Of a stretch of DNA of 64,000 nt, positions 39,901-49,997 are shown one piece after another. The position numbers and the translations under genes were made by a program. Below the pieces are notes generated by a model. That model was not told where the DNA came from. It saw only the letters and a program-made list of their open reading frames with translations, and made no database searches. The DNA comes from Cichorium intybus (lineage: Eukaryota; Streptophyta; Magnoliopsida; Asterales; Asteraceae): assembly GCA_023525715.1 (NCBI GenBank), contig CM042014.1, forward strand, positions 25,018,904 through 25,082,903. Reading direction: 5' to 3'. Within the stretch, counting starts at the first letter, position 1, and the number at the start of each line of letters is the position of its first letter.

Positions 39901-41345
39901 GCAAGCTGATTTCAGTATAGCATGAGTACGAGAGTACATGTCAGGAAACCATAAACCATTTATTAGCATGCCACGTGTGTGTGTGTGTGTGTGTGTGCGC
40001 GTGCAAATTTCATATCAGCAATTAAACAGCTATTTTACAGAATTCTAGAATGGATGGGTATCAAGCATTTAAGGCTAGTAGATCTGGCTCTCAAGTCATA
40101 TAAGAATGACCTATGGTGTTGTTTGTATAGTGCTGCTCAGGATGACTGGTTTCTACTCATGGTAACTAATGAAGATTTTCTCAAGTAATAGAAAGTGCAG
40201 GAAGTGGTAGAACAAACCTGCATACTAAGATCGAGGAGATGTAGATTCGTAACAACAGCTCTAACTATACTCTCTCTAGCAGAAGAAAATTCCTGTCTGT
40301 CCCAAAGAGTGAGAATTGCAATAATAGAAGCTGAAGCCCACTCAGGCTTGCCACCAGGAACATCAGCCAAATACAACATGTTGATCCCCACCTCAAAAAT
40401 CAATGATGGGTCTAACGAAGATGACAAAAAGGGGGCCAAATGGGTGACAACATCCGATACTCCCACAAACCTCTCTGCCTTGCTTGAATCTAAAGTACTG
40501 GTATTTGTTTTCTTTGAAGACCTTGAGAGCTTCTGAAAAGCCTCGATAGAGCCGGAGGCAACAGATTTTACAGCATACACAAGCGGATACACACTGGACC
40601 TAAAACTCTCCACCGGAAGAATTAATGACCTTGCCATCAAAGCGTTCCTCCTCTTCCAAACGAATTCCACCATCGATGACACCCAATTTGACCTGATCGC
40701 AACAGAATTTTCACTATCCACAAGCTTGTCTCCAGCCAACCGACTCATCCTCTTCGATTCGAACTCCTGAAATAACCTCCCAACCGATTCAAATGCCACC
40801 TTTGAAACATTATCAGCTTTGTCCAGCATGTTCTGCCCGATCCTAGTCCACCAATTCGACACCTTATCTAACAAATTGATGTTGTTCTCACACAAAGTCA
40901 CCAGATCGTCACGAGCAAGGATACAACCTAGGGTTTCAGTAATCGAGAACCGCAAATTATCACTAGTCGAATCAAAGCAGCTGGATATTTCTTTATTGCT
41001 ATCACTAATTAGCTTGCCAAGCCGATAGGACGGGATGGCGGCCAGGATAGAAACAGCGGCAGCAGTGACGTCGGGGTCGGGGAATTCCAGATCGTTGTGG
41101 ATGCCAGTGCATACGGTCTCCCATAGATCGGTTGTGAGGCGAGTAGATCGGATAAGGTCAAAGGCTAACTTCTTTGAGACGGCGGAGGCAGGAGAAGCGA
41201 CGATCTCTTCGACGGCGGACTTGGCAATGACCGATATGTCACGGCCGGCTGCAGATTGTTGGAGTGCCTGGAGTAGTGCCCCTGATTGGCGGAGGGCGTC
41301 GTTGGAGCGGAGATCCGCTTGGATCTGAGCGAAGAGTATATCCAT
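36951..41345 (-). CDS. TPLATE: TPLATE, endocytic TPLATE-complex subunit, 5 exons, 1163 aa
   Basis: Exons in transcript order: 41345-40218, 39531-38935, 38866-38505, 38436-37557, 37475-36951; the joined frame is open (1164 codons). TPLATE is the adaptin-like core subunit of the plant TPLATE/TSET complex. It acts at the plasma membrane and cell plate in clathrin-mediated endocytosis. Visible features: the N-terminus MDILFAQIQADLRSNDALRQ and the helical, HEAT-like first 400 residues (exon 1); the trunk continuing through exons 2-3; a beta-rich appendage-like region in exon 4 (ELNRVDIRVGLSG, CALWVQVLYYPFHG); and an acidic-then-lysine C-terminal tail in exon 5 (DTDDDDDVDKKENGDDGKKK). Length is close to the roughly 1176 aa I recall for Arabidopsis. 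The intron between exons 1 and 2 contains a (GT)n tract near 39975-39998. A gene-capturing Helitron-like element lies upstream of its start. Confidence 0.97.
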
Positions 41346-42099
41346 TTACCTGAAATGTTAGCTAGGGTTGTTAGAGCATGAAGGAGTGGAAGACTCCCTC
41401 GACGGAGAGAAGTGGAAAATATGGTTCCGGCGTAGGCTGTTGGTGGTTTTATTACAACGGTCTCACTGCTGAAAAAAATTGCTCCCTAAACGCCGTCGTC
41501 AGATTCGTACACAGTTACAGGTCATGTGATTTCTCTTTTTCCTTTTACAAGTAGATCATAGATCGCTTTAAAAATCAAATTTCATGTAAAAACTTTAACC
41601 AAGTTTAACATGTAAGTTAACAAAAGAATAACTTGACCATCAAATATATAAAATGTAATATAACTTAGAATAAAATAACTTATAACATTAATCAACCGAA
41701 TAGGCATCTTTTAAGGGGTACTAACACATAATTGGATAATTATTCTATTAAACGCGGGTTGGCATTTGTATTCGGATCCACTAATTCGGGTTTGGATCTG
41801 TGCATATGTCGGCTCTTTTGTGTTTGAGTCTTCCGCTTCCGCCGACTGCGTTTCCAATTCCTGGATTTATCGTGATGTCGTGGATTTTGCGCCTCCTCCA
41901 TACCACCGCTTTCCACTCTCTCGATGTCGTCTTCTCCACCGGTTTCGGTAGTTCCCAAATAATGACATCGATAACCCCTAATGGGGATGTGGAACACATC
42001 TAAGAAATTATTCCATCGAACGTAAGCGAGTGAGTGAAAGGCGTGGCTTATTATCGGCTTCAGGTAGGGTTTCTTCTCTTCATAATTTCTGATCGAACA
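41346..42099. other. TPLATE upstream region and possible left part of the Helitron
   Basis: Holds the TPLATE leader and promoter on the minus strand. From about 41740 the base composition becomes less AT-rich and open frames appear on both strands, suggesting another captured fragment that I cannot identify. A Helitron 5' terminus would be expected here. The word A/TCTTTTAAGG at 41706-41707 is only a weak candidate. Confidence 0.4.
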
Positions 42100-42120
42100 A
42101 CAGAGAAAGTAATTGCATGT

Positions 42121-42195
42121 ATAAGAATCTTAATTTGTCCGTCCGATGGCGGTGATGTTAGATGGTACTTCTCGAAGGTTCCAATGGCAGAAAAC
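42121..42195 (+). pseudogene. SGR2-type phospholipase (DDHD family) exon fragment
   Basis: The frame reads CPSDGGDVRWYFSKVPMAEN. I recall nearly the same string near the N-terminus of the plant SGR2 phospholipase A1-like protein (SPSDGSDVRWYFCKVPLAEN, from memory). A GT donor follows directly (AAAACG/gtgggt). Only about 25 codons survive and no lipase or DDHD domain is present. Non-functional by itself. Confidence 0.65.
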
Positions 42196-43807
42196 GGTGG
42201 GTTCTCAATGATATGTTTTACTTATCGCAGGATAACAGACGGGTTTTTTGAAAGAGAAGTTGTAGGTGAAAATCAAAAAGGAGGTTCAGATTCAATACCC
42301 CATTGAGGTTTTAAGGGAGAAGAAGAAACGAGTAATGGAAGCTCAACACACCGCCTTATTATTCTTATTCTAATTTGCTGTTTGATTATTGCATTTGCAT
42401 TGAAGAGGTAACTATTTTCTTTCAATTTATTATACCATACTTTGATTATATATTAAACTGGTTGTTTCCTGTTATTGTTATGATTATTTTAATTACAATT
42501 GAATCGTGTTGCCTTATTGTTTCCCTAATTGAATTCAAGTTTTTTTTTTCAGTTTTCTTTAATGAACAAAAAGTACAAATTTTGATTAAATAATTCTTTT
42601 GGAGGAATCATCCACAGTTTGGCTTTAGGAATTATTGAGTTTTATATGCCTACACTATTTGAATTTCTTGAAGAATAAGTTCATCACAGGTTTAATTATG
42701 CTACTGGAAAAGAGCAAACACTTTTACATTCATTGACAATATGATTAATCATTGCTTCAACTATATTTTTTAAGTAATTCCATGTTTAGGGTTTATGATT
42801 CGCATAGGTTTGGATTTTGAGTAAATTTTTGTTAAGAACCGCTAACATGCGTGTATGGTTTTATTTCTTGGCAATAATTTATGTCACTCTTCGAATTTAC
42901 ATTGAACATAACTTCTATTCTTAGTTCATATTTTATAGTCTTTAATTTATCACAATCTTCTTTTGGCGAAATGTCACAAACAAATCAAAAATGTGATTTT
43001 AATTGATGACTTTAACCAAATGGTTTAGTATTGGAAGAGCGTGTGATTATTTTTTTCAAAATTCAGTAAAATGATGTGGTGCTCATACTTGAGTGTTTGC
43101 AAAGCTTCAAAGTACTCTAATGGCTAAAACGATTCTCAAGTCTTCCAAGGGATGAAGCTTATCTTGATCTCGGGAAATTTGTCAACCATAATTTGAGACT
43201 ATTTGTCACTTATGGATAACATGAACTACATTATAAATGGTTTTATGTTATATAAAATTGATTTCAAGAACGAGTATGTTATCACCGAAATCAAAAGGTG
43301 TCATCTACAGATTGCTTTGTGAGGTGGACCAGATGTTGGATCTTATATAGTGGAATTGAAGACCAACCATATGAAATGACAGGATGAGCAAATTCTCTAG
43401 GGACTTAGAAAGAAGATGGTGTTTGGTTAATGTTAGGCAACACTTTCTTGGTCTGTTATCTGTCATTTTGCATTGATTCTAGTATGGAAGGTACATCTTT
43501 ATTTTTTTATATCTTTTTCCTATTTGATTACATTCCCACAATTTATTTTAATTTTAAAAGCAATCGGTTTATCGTGATTGAGTTAATGGCATCATCTTAA
43601 AATGAATACTATCATTTGACCTTTTTGAATATATTGCTAATATTATCACCTTCGAATGATTAGTATTTTAATTGTGTGTCATTGAGTTTAATATTGCTAT
43701 TATTTATGTATTAATGTACATGTTTGCATCTAAATGCAGGTTCTGCATTGAGTTTAATATTGCTATTATTTATGTATTAATATCCAGCTTTTATTATCAT
43801 TTTACAG

Positions 43808-44810
43808 GTTTCAAGATTGATATACACAAATTCAGGACTTGCAATATTAGCTGTAGCAGCCAATGCGGTCCACAAACTATGGAAATGGCAAAGAACCGAT
43901 AATAATTCAACCGGAAAGGTACATTCCATTCCAATTTCCAAACCCCACTATCTGTACATTTACATTTTTACCCTCCTTTAGGCTACCGCGATTGTCATAC
44001 CTCAACTATGGCAACCGACAAGCGGTATATTAATGACAAACGATGTCAGCGGGGCCAACCCCGAAGATGCGGTCCCGTGTTTTGCTTTGTCCAAGAATGA
44101 CTCATATGTCATGTCTGCTTCTGGCGGGAAAATCTCTTTGTTCAATATGACGACTCTTAAGGTAACCAACTTTTTTTAATTTGCTAAAATAGCAATGTAC
44201 TTTCATACTGTGTTTTAATGATTTTTTATTTTTTTATATTCAGACAATGACTACATTCATGGCCCCACCACCCGCAACAACTTTTTTGGCGTTTCATCCA
44301 CAAGACAACAACATTATTGCTATTGGCATGGAAGACTCTTCTATCCAAATATATAATGTGAGAGTTGATGAGGTTGTTCTTTTTCTTTTTTTCTTTTTCA
44401 TTAAATACTATCCGTATATTTAAAAAATACATAACAAAATGTTTTCTATTATGTAAATGTTTAGGTGAAAACAAAGCTTAAAGGTCATCACAAACGGATA
44501 ACAGGGCTGGCTTTTTCCAATTTACTAAACGTGCTTGTATCTTCCGGTGCTGATTCTCAGGTAAATATAAATAATTGTCATAAAATTACACTTCACAATT
44601 TTAACTTTTAACTTTTTTATTTTCTGTATAGTTATGTGTTTGGAACACAAACGGATGGGAAAAACAGACAAGTAAACACTTACAAATTCCAGCTGGACGT
44701 GTGGTGGTGCCCCTTGTCGACACACGTGTCCAATTTCACTAAGATCAAACACATTTACTAGCCGTTCATGAAACACAAATCGCTTTACAACATTACAATT
44801 CCATATTTTT
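43808..44810 (+). pseudogene. TOPLESS-related (TPR) WD40 gene fragment, 5 exons
   Basis: Exons about 43808-43918, 43982-44161, 44244-44372, 44465-44560 and 44632 to about 44810 translate to part of the C-terminal WD40 half of TOPLESS/TPR corepressors: VSRLIYTNSGLAILAVAANA, LWQPTSGILMTNDVSG, EDAVPCFALSKNDSYVMSAS, NNIIAIGMEDSSIQIYNVRV, HHKRITGLAFSNLLNVLVSS. The splice sites are GT-AG and still look usable. In the last exon a Gln codon of the family (VQFHQDQTHLL) is TAA at 44740-44742. After VHETQIAL the homology ends. The N-terminal LisH/CTLH domain and the rest of the propellers are absent, so it cannot encode a working corepressor. Confidence 0.93.
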
Positions 44811-45325
44811 TTTTCTTACTAAGTCATTTACTGTGAGAAATTCTACCCAATTATAGTATTGCACTTTCAATTCATTTATTACTTTGAAAATCCGCCTACT
44901 TATAAGAGTGAAAATTGAGTTGTATATGGTTTAGATTGCCATAGAATTGGGTTGATTACTTCATTTTTCAAAGTACAATGATGTATTAGGAAGAAATTAA
45001 GGTATATAATAAACAAATCAAGGAAATTACATTGCTATTTCTTACATTTAGGCAACAACTTCTATATTTTAATTGATAGCTTGTATTCGCAGGATTAATT
45101 GCGCCAAAAGAAAGAAGAAATGGACGATTACTGTTCACAGGTAATAAAACTATTGACATTTTGCTGGTCTTTATGTTTAATTTTTTATTTGAGTGGATTT
45201 TTCGTTGTAAAATGCACTCATTTATAGCATTGTACTTTCAAGTTTTCCAACAATTAAATGTGAGCAAATCCCACATAACCCTGCGTCCCTTTGTACTTAT
45301 GAGTATTTTTATATGATCTTTGCAG

Positions 45326-45773
45326 GTAGTCAAAACTGGAGACACCTTTTCTATTGGTCAGTATTCGTTTACATATTCGTTTACAGGAAGTGAGACAACC
45401 TCTGTTTGGCTGGAGGTAAGGGCAAACATGTCTTTTTAACGTATCCCATTAGTCATGTGGTAAATTTAAAAATTTAAACTATGGGAAACTAGACTTATAA
45501 ACTTAGATTTGGGCATCTGATACTTTAGTTGAAAATTTTTATTATCTAATACATCATAAACAAAGAAATACATTAAAGTTAAACTTTTAATTTTTTGAAA
45601 GAAACCAATTTTTTTATAAACAGGTTGAAAAAGTTAAAGGGGTTGATGTTGTTTGCAAAATAAAAAATTCTGCAACTTTGGTTGGAGCATTATTCGCATT
45701 GCATGCCTCTCAAATTCATATTGACCTGCCTACTTTGAGCCTACTGCCTACTTTGACTGATAAAGATAAAGAG
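45326..45773 (+). pseudogene. Cytosolic pyruvate kinase gene fragment, 2 exons
   Basis: Exons 45326-45415 and 45624-45773 encode VKTGDTFSIGQY...SETTSVWLE and VEKVKGVDVVCKIKNSATL...LHASQIHIDLPT...TDKDKE. These are contiguous pieces of plant cytosolic pyruvate kinase, where the family reads GDTIFVGQYLFTGSETTSVW and SQIRIDLPTLTDKDKE (from memory). Both exons carry small in-frame duplications: 12 bp (TATTCGTTTACA twice) and 18 bp (CCTACTTTGAGCCTACTG). A possible extra exon precedes at 45092-45141 but is unidentified. No catalytic core is present. Confidence 0.88.
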
Positions 45774-45948
45774 GTAAGTTTATATTTTTATTCTTATATT
45801 ATTACTTGAAATATGGGTTTGGATTAATTTGTGTTTTCATTGGCTTTTTTATATGGGTTCTCATTTGTTTTTATGCAAATAAGCTTTGTTTGTTTTCTGC
45901 ACTAGGTTTTGGGTTTTTTAATGTAACATTCAAGAGGCTGTAAGCACT

Positions 45949-46083
45949 TAAAAACAACGACCAATTGAAGATCCTGCTGGATTTTGGTCTGATATTACAC
46001 CGCAATTCTATTGGAAAAAGAAATGGGGTCAACGGGTTTAGTCAGAGAACCTTCATGTCACAAAAGGAAATATTAAAATTGAG
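45949..46083 (+). pseudogene. Acetyl-CoA synthetase exon fragment
   Basis: From 45961 the frame reads PIEDPAGFWSDITPQFYWKK, then KWGQRV, a TAG stop at 46039-46041, then SENLHVTKGNIKIE. This matches the N-terminal region of plant acetyl-CoA synthetase (EDPAGFWSDIASQFYWK-KW...VYSENLDV, from memory), with the Tyr of VYSEN turned into a stop. The fragment ends at a GAG/gtaaaa donor, about 20 bp before the Helitron-like hairpin. Confidence 0.85.
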
Positions 46084-46103
46084 GTAAAAAGAACCATCCT
46101 GAA

Positions 46104-46130
46104 CCCGTGCGGAGCACGGGCTCCCACTCG
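46104..46130 (+). other. Helitron-like 3' terminus 1
   Basis: CCCGTGC-GGA-GCACGGG forms a perfect 7-bp stem with a 3-nt loop (46104-46120), followed by CTCCCACTCG and then T. Position and spacing fit a Helitron 3' end, but the last four bases are CTCG rather than CTAG or another CTRR. The inner stem CGTGC/GCACG is shared with terminus 2 at 48865-48877. Confidence 0.6.
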
Positions 46131-46320
46131 TTTGATATTATTTTCCGTTCAAATAGCGCTATTTGTAATTTTTGAATAACTTAAATATCGTAATTTCCAA
46201 AAACACAATATACTTTTTTAACCTTTTTTAAATATGTGATAGTAATATTTTGATCATTTAACAAAAGTGAATCCGCTAATTACCTTATATATTAAAACAC
46301 AACTTTCTTCTAGAAGAATT

Positions 46321-46355
46321 GGGGGGGGGGGGGGGGGGGGGGGGGTGAGGGGGGG
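46321..46355. repeat. Poly-G tract
   Basis: Twenty-five consecutive G, then TGA, then seven G. This is unusual in AT-rich DNA and can form G-quadruplexes. The exact length may be unreliable because sequencing slips on such tracts. Confidence 0.9.
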
Positions 46356-46574
46356 ACTGAGAATTTTTAACGGGGTACTCTTCTTTGGGCCTACTACTGA
46401 CTGCCACGTTCCAACAGGTGTCTTGCGTACCATATAGCCACCATCGCATTCCTCTGTCGCCTTCTTCCTTCATCCACATCTCCGACTCCTCATCGTCTTC
46501 TTTATCCCACATCCGAAGAGATTTCGATGGTTTATTTTGAAAATCAATCACTGGAAAAAACTCTAAAGAAGGTT

Positions 46575-46750
46575 AAGTAAGCTTAAGTCGACTTCCAAAG
46601 TTATAAATCTTACAAAACCCACTTCCAAATCAACGAATTCGACATCGAAACCGTCGAATTCCATAAAACTTGCTTCGAAAACTACAAATTCCACAAAACT
46701 CGTTTCCAAAACTACGAATTCGACAACACCCGCTTGGAAAACAACAAAAC
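46575..46750. repeat. Minisatellite of about 30 bp
   Basis: About five to six degenerate copies of a 30-bp unit around ACTTCCAAAACTACGAATTC. On the minus strand it reads as a 10-residue repeat (VEFVVFEASF and variants), which is probably incidental. Confidence 0.75.
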
Positions 46751-47113
46751 CGACGTCCCTTTTGAGCCAAAAAAACAACAGACCCGGTGAAAAAGAGCAA
46801 ATAGGGTTTGAGGGTTTCAGTTGTCTGTAACGTGCTCTGCTCGATTCACAGAATCGAGCCCATGTTTTAGGGTTTGATCCAAAGCTTCACCTGATGAATT
46901 CAAAACACCAGGCGCATCATCCACGAGGTTAGGGTTTTCATCTCCCGCTTCACTGCTTGACACGTCTTTTCACGAATTACGAATTTTGGTGTTTTTGCTT
47001 TCAATTTACGAATTATGAATTTGGGTGTTTTTGCTTTCAATTTACGCTTTTAATTCTTTAATTCGTTTTTCAAGTTGGGATTCAAGGAGTTCATGTAACC
47101 TTAAAGTCTCAAG

Positions 47114-47413
47114 GCTGTTGTTGATGTACCTTTCGTATTTAGAAGAGTCGGTGCAATGCTCTTTATTTCCAATTTTAATTCAGAGGTAGAGTACCTCAAG
47201 CAGTCCTTTCAAACTCTCGAGGTAAATTTTAAATACCGTTACCCTATTTCATTCGGTTATAAATGACATTCATGATTTAGTATTAATAGCTCCCATACGT
47301 TAAATCTAAATCAGGCTGCATGTGAAGAACTTAAAAACAGCAGAATGTTCTTAAAACTTCTAGAAGCTGTTCTCAAAACCGGAAACCGTATGAATATCGG
47401 CACAAACTTTTGA
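47114..47413 (+). pseudogene. Formin FH2-domain gene fragment, 2 exons
   Basis: Exon 1 (about 47114-47221) encodes VDVPFVFRRVGAMLFISNF and SEVEYLKQSFQTLE. Exon 2 (47315-47413) encodes AACEELKNSRMFLKLLEAVL and KTGNRMNIGT, then TGA. With the exon 1 end these give the highly conserved core of the FH2 actin-nucleating domain of plant class-I formins. The intron is GT-AG. About 65 residues of a roughly 400-residue domain remain. A further exon-like piece at 47438-47496 (TRSLRVGQESAKNAIGFIQ) is not formin and is unidentified. Confidence 0.85.
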
Positions 47414-48244
47414 CAAGTTGTCAATCTTTTGTTTTGCAGACTCGTAGTCTAAGAGTTGGGCAAGAAAGTGCAAAGAACGCAATTGGATTTATACAGGCAT
47501 GTTTATATATTTATCTTACATGTTCATCTCCGTTCCTCGAACATCCCTAAATCTAGGTATTTATATCATTATATGTTTAGTTTTGATGTTTGAAAAAATG
47601 AATCGCATGCCTTTCTAGCAGTAGGAAAGCAACAAGGCATTAAAGGGTATTGGAAGGGTAACTTTGGTCAGGTGCTTACACCATTTGCTTCATAGTTGTC
47701 ATACAACTGGTGTTTTGAAAATTAGTTTCATTATATCTGTCACTGAAATGCTTTCTATGAACCTTTTTGTTAGTCTATATACTTTCACTATCAAATTGTA
47801 TGTACTTCTGATGTATGTCGTAGTAATAAAATAATCAGTTGTTTGGATGTTTAGTAAATTTCATTTAATTTATAGAATTAATACATAAATGACTAAAAAA
47901 GAAATTGTTGTGAGAAAAATGAGAGATCTCTTGTGAAATGGGAGTAAAATTTCTGAATTTATATTAAAAGAAGGGTCAAATGCAAGAAATAGCAACATTC
48001 TTTTATTTATCTGTTCATTTGGCATCCTACTTCAATTTATTCTTATTGCAGCATTTTAGCCAAATATTGATGCCATTTATATGTAATCCCTGTGGAAAAT
48101 ACTGCCAGCCCAATTGTATCATCTGAAATGACACTGATAGGTTTGAGGAACACCCATTGGCGCTTCAAGGTATCTACTATCTATGCATCAGACTTTTTCA
48201 ACTTTGGTATGAATGAGGAAAGTTGGAAGGAATATTGATAGTAT

Positions 48245-48800
48245 TCTAGAAAAAGACTATCATTTTAAGTATTGAAGTTTGAAAAAAAGTTCATTATTAG
48301 CATCATACTTTGAAAAAAAAAGATTTTTCATATTCTTTTCGGATGATCGAGAAAAGTTTAATTTTTGTTACATTCAACCTCATTTATAGGACAATTTCCT
48401 AGAAAAAACATATACTTTTTACCATTGAACTTTGCAAAAAAAATTCATTAATAGCATCTTACTTTGAAAAAATGATTTTTTCGGATATTTAAGATGATTT
48501 GGAAATTTCTCATTTGTTTACACATAAAAGCTCATGGAAAAAAAATTTCATTTTAGCAATGAACTTTTCAAAAAAAATTTATAAATAGCATTATACTTTG
48601 AAAAAAAATGAAATTTTGAGTTCTTTTATGTTGATCTACAAAAATTCCATTTTTTTACATCTAATCTCATTTATAGCACTTTCTTTTGGAAAAAATATAT
48701 ATATATCTTTTTTAGTATTGAAGTTTGCAAAATAGTTCATTCATAGCATCGTACTTTAAAAAAAATGAATTTTTTTGGGATTCTTTTTAAATGCTTTGGA
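48245..48800. repeat. Diverged tandem repeat, period about 134-158 bp
   Basis: The word TAGCATC-TACTTTGAAAAAA recurs at 48298, 48452, 48586 and 48744, each time followed by TTTCATATTCTTT-like and CTCATTTATAG-like sequence. This gives about four degenerate units, placed just before the Helitron 3' end. Confidence 0.75.
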
Positions 48801-48864
48801 AAAGTTTAATGATTTTATTCATCGAATCGATAACAAAAAAACTAAAAAGAAAACCCAAGACGCA

Positions 48865-48890
48865 CGTGCGTAGCACGAAGTTGCGGCTAG
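48865..48890 (+). other. Helitron 3' terminus 2
   Basis: CGTGC-GTA-GCACG hairpin (48865-48877), then AAGTTGCGG and CTAG at 48887-48890, followed by T. This is the canonical plant Helitron 3' end (hairpin about 10 nt before CTRR, insertion next to T). Confidence 0.75.
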
Positions 48891-48911
48891 TTTATATAAA
48901 ATGATAATGAA

Positions 48912-48943
48912 CTAGTGTTTGAATCGTCCGCGCGATGCTGCGG
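48912..48943 (-). other. Helitron 3' terminus 3, opposite strand
   Basis: On the minus strand, a stem of CCGC/GCGG plus GC/GC (48928-48943, one bulge) is followed 12 nt later by CTAG at 48915-48912, and then T. It would end an element extending rightward from 48912. Its 5' end was not found before the LTR start at 49561. Confidence 0.6.
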
Positions 48944-49321
48944 AAGCCCTGTATATTGAAAAACGTAGCTCGACAAAAAAACAAATTATATAAGAGACGA
49001 AAAATGTAACTTTAAAATATAATAAGGGACCGGAATCATAACTTAGGAAATACCAATAATATAACTTTATAATGAATATGTATGAAAACAATTAATTCGA
49101 AATTAGTTGAGGGAAAAAAACGTAAATATTAAAGTTTGATATAAGAAGAATCAAAATTATTATTTTCAAATAGAACGTTATTTGCATTTTGTATTAAATA
49201 CATTAACAATTATAATATGATCTTGATTTAGTAATTTTTGTTCTGGAAAAAACAAGAACAAATGAATAGTGAATCTCTCTCACAAAAAAGTCACAAAAAA
49301 GGAAAGTTAGGAAAGTTGCAA

Positions 49322-49424
<103 letters not shown>

Positions 49425-49560
49425 GTTAGTAAACAATAAAAATATAAACCATATTGGCAAATTACATTATTCAGACTACACATACCAAACCTGTTTTAGG
49501 GCACATCATATATGGTAAATGCAGAACATTATCAGTATTTTAAGCATGTCAATTTTGAAG

Positions 49561-49975
49561 TGTAACATCCGTATTTTGAACCTAATAGTTTTAACTTTTT
49601 TTAGAAGAAAATAAGTATTTGAAAAATAATATAAATAAAGTAAATATGGAGATTCTTGACTAAGGAATATTAATAAATATCATTTTTTGAAATTTTAGGA
49701 TAAGGGATCAAACTTATAAACTCCATTAAACTTGGTTTTGAAACTAGATAGACATCATACTATTATTGTTAAGAATTGTTCCTTAATGGTTAAATATGAG
49801 ATTCCTAAGTTATAAATTATAGTAGAGGTCATTTAGGGATAATTTATTGTACATGGACTAAAAGTTACAATTGGTGGTAAAGTCAGCTTTGATCTTTTTA
49901 GACTAAAAGTTACAATTGTGATAAAGTTAGCTTGTGACTTGGATCAAAGTCGTGGCTAGAGGAGGGGGAGGGGAG
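49561..49975 (+). mobile_element. 5' part of an LTR, plus orientation
   Basis: Begins TGTAACATCC and continues with TTTTGAACCTAATAGTTT. The reverse complement of 56718 downward gives the same start (TGTAACATCC, then AATTTGGGCCTAGTAGTTT) and further shared blocks such as GGACTAAAAGTTACAATT. So this and the segment at 55603-56718 are related LTR starts in inverted orientation. No shared target duplication was found. Confidence 0.65.
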
Positions 49976-49997
49976 GCCGAGAACACCTTTTGACTAA

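Larger units (their letters stand above)
42100..46130 (+). mobile_element. Helitron-like element carrying four host gene fragments
   Basis: Fragments of an SGR2-type phospholipase, a TOPLESS-related protein, pyruvate kinase and acetyl-CoA synthetase follow each other, all on +, several with introns retained. A 7-bp-stem hairpin and a possible Helitron 3' end come immediately after (46104-46130). Multi-gene capture in one direction with introns is the hallmark of non-autonomous Helitrons. There is no Rep/helicase gene. The final tetranucleotide is CTCG rather than CTRR, and the 5' end is not located, so the boundaries are provisional. Confidence 0.6.
46283..48890 (+). mobile_element. Second Helitron-like element, with formin fragment
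   Basis: Starts tentatively at the TTATATATTAAAACACAAC word near 46284, which looks like a plant Helitron 5' region although the leading TC is not evident. It ends at CTAG 48887-48890, followed by T. Inside are a poly-G tract, a 30-bp minisatellite, a formin FH2 fragment and a 134-158-bp tandem repeat. No Rep/helicase is present. Confidence 0.5.

Noticed and set aside
41766..42003. A protein-coding gene in the open frames on both strands
   Set aside because: No start context, splice partners or recognisable domain. It may be another captured fragment, but I cannot support a call.
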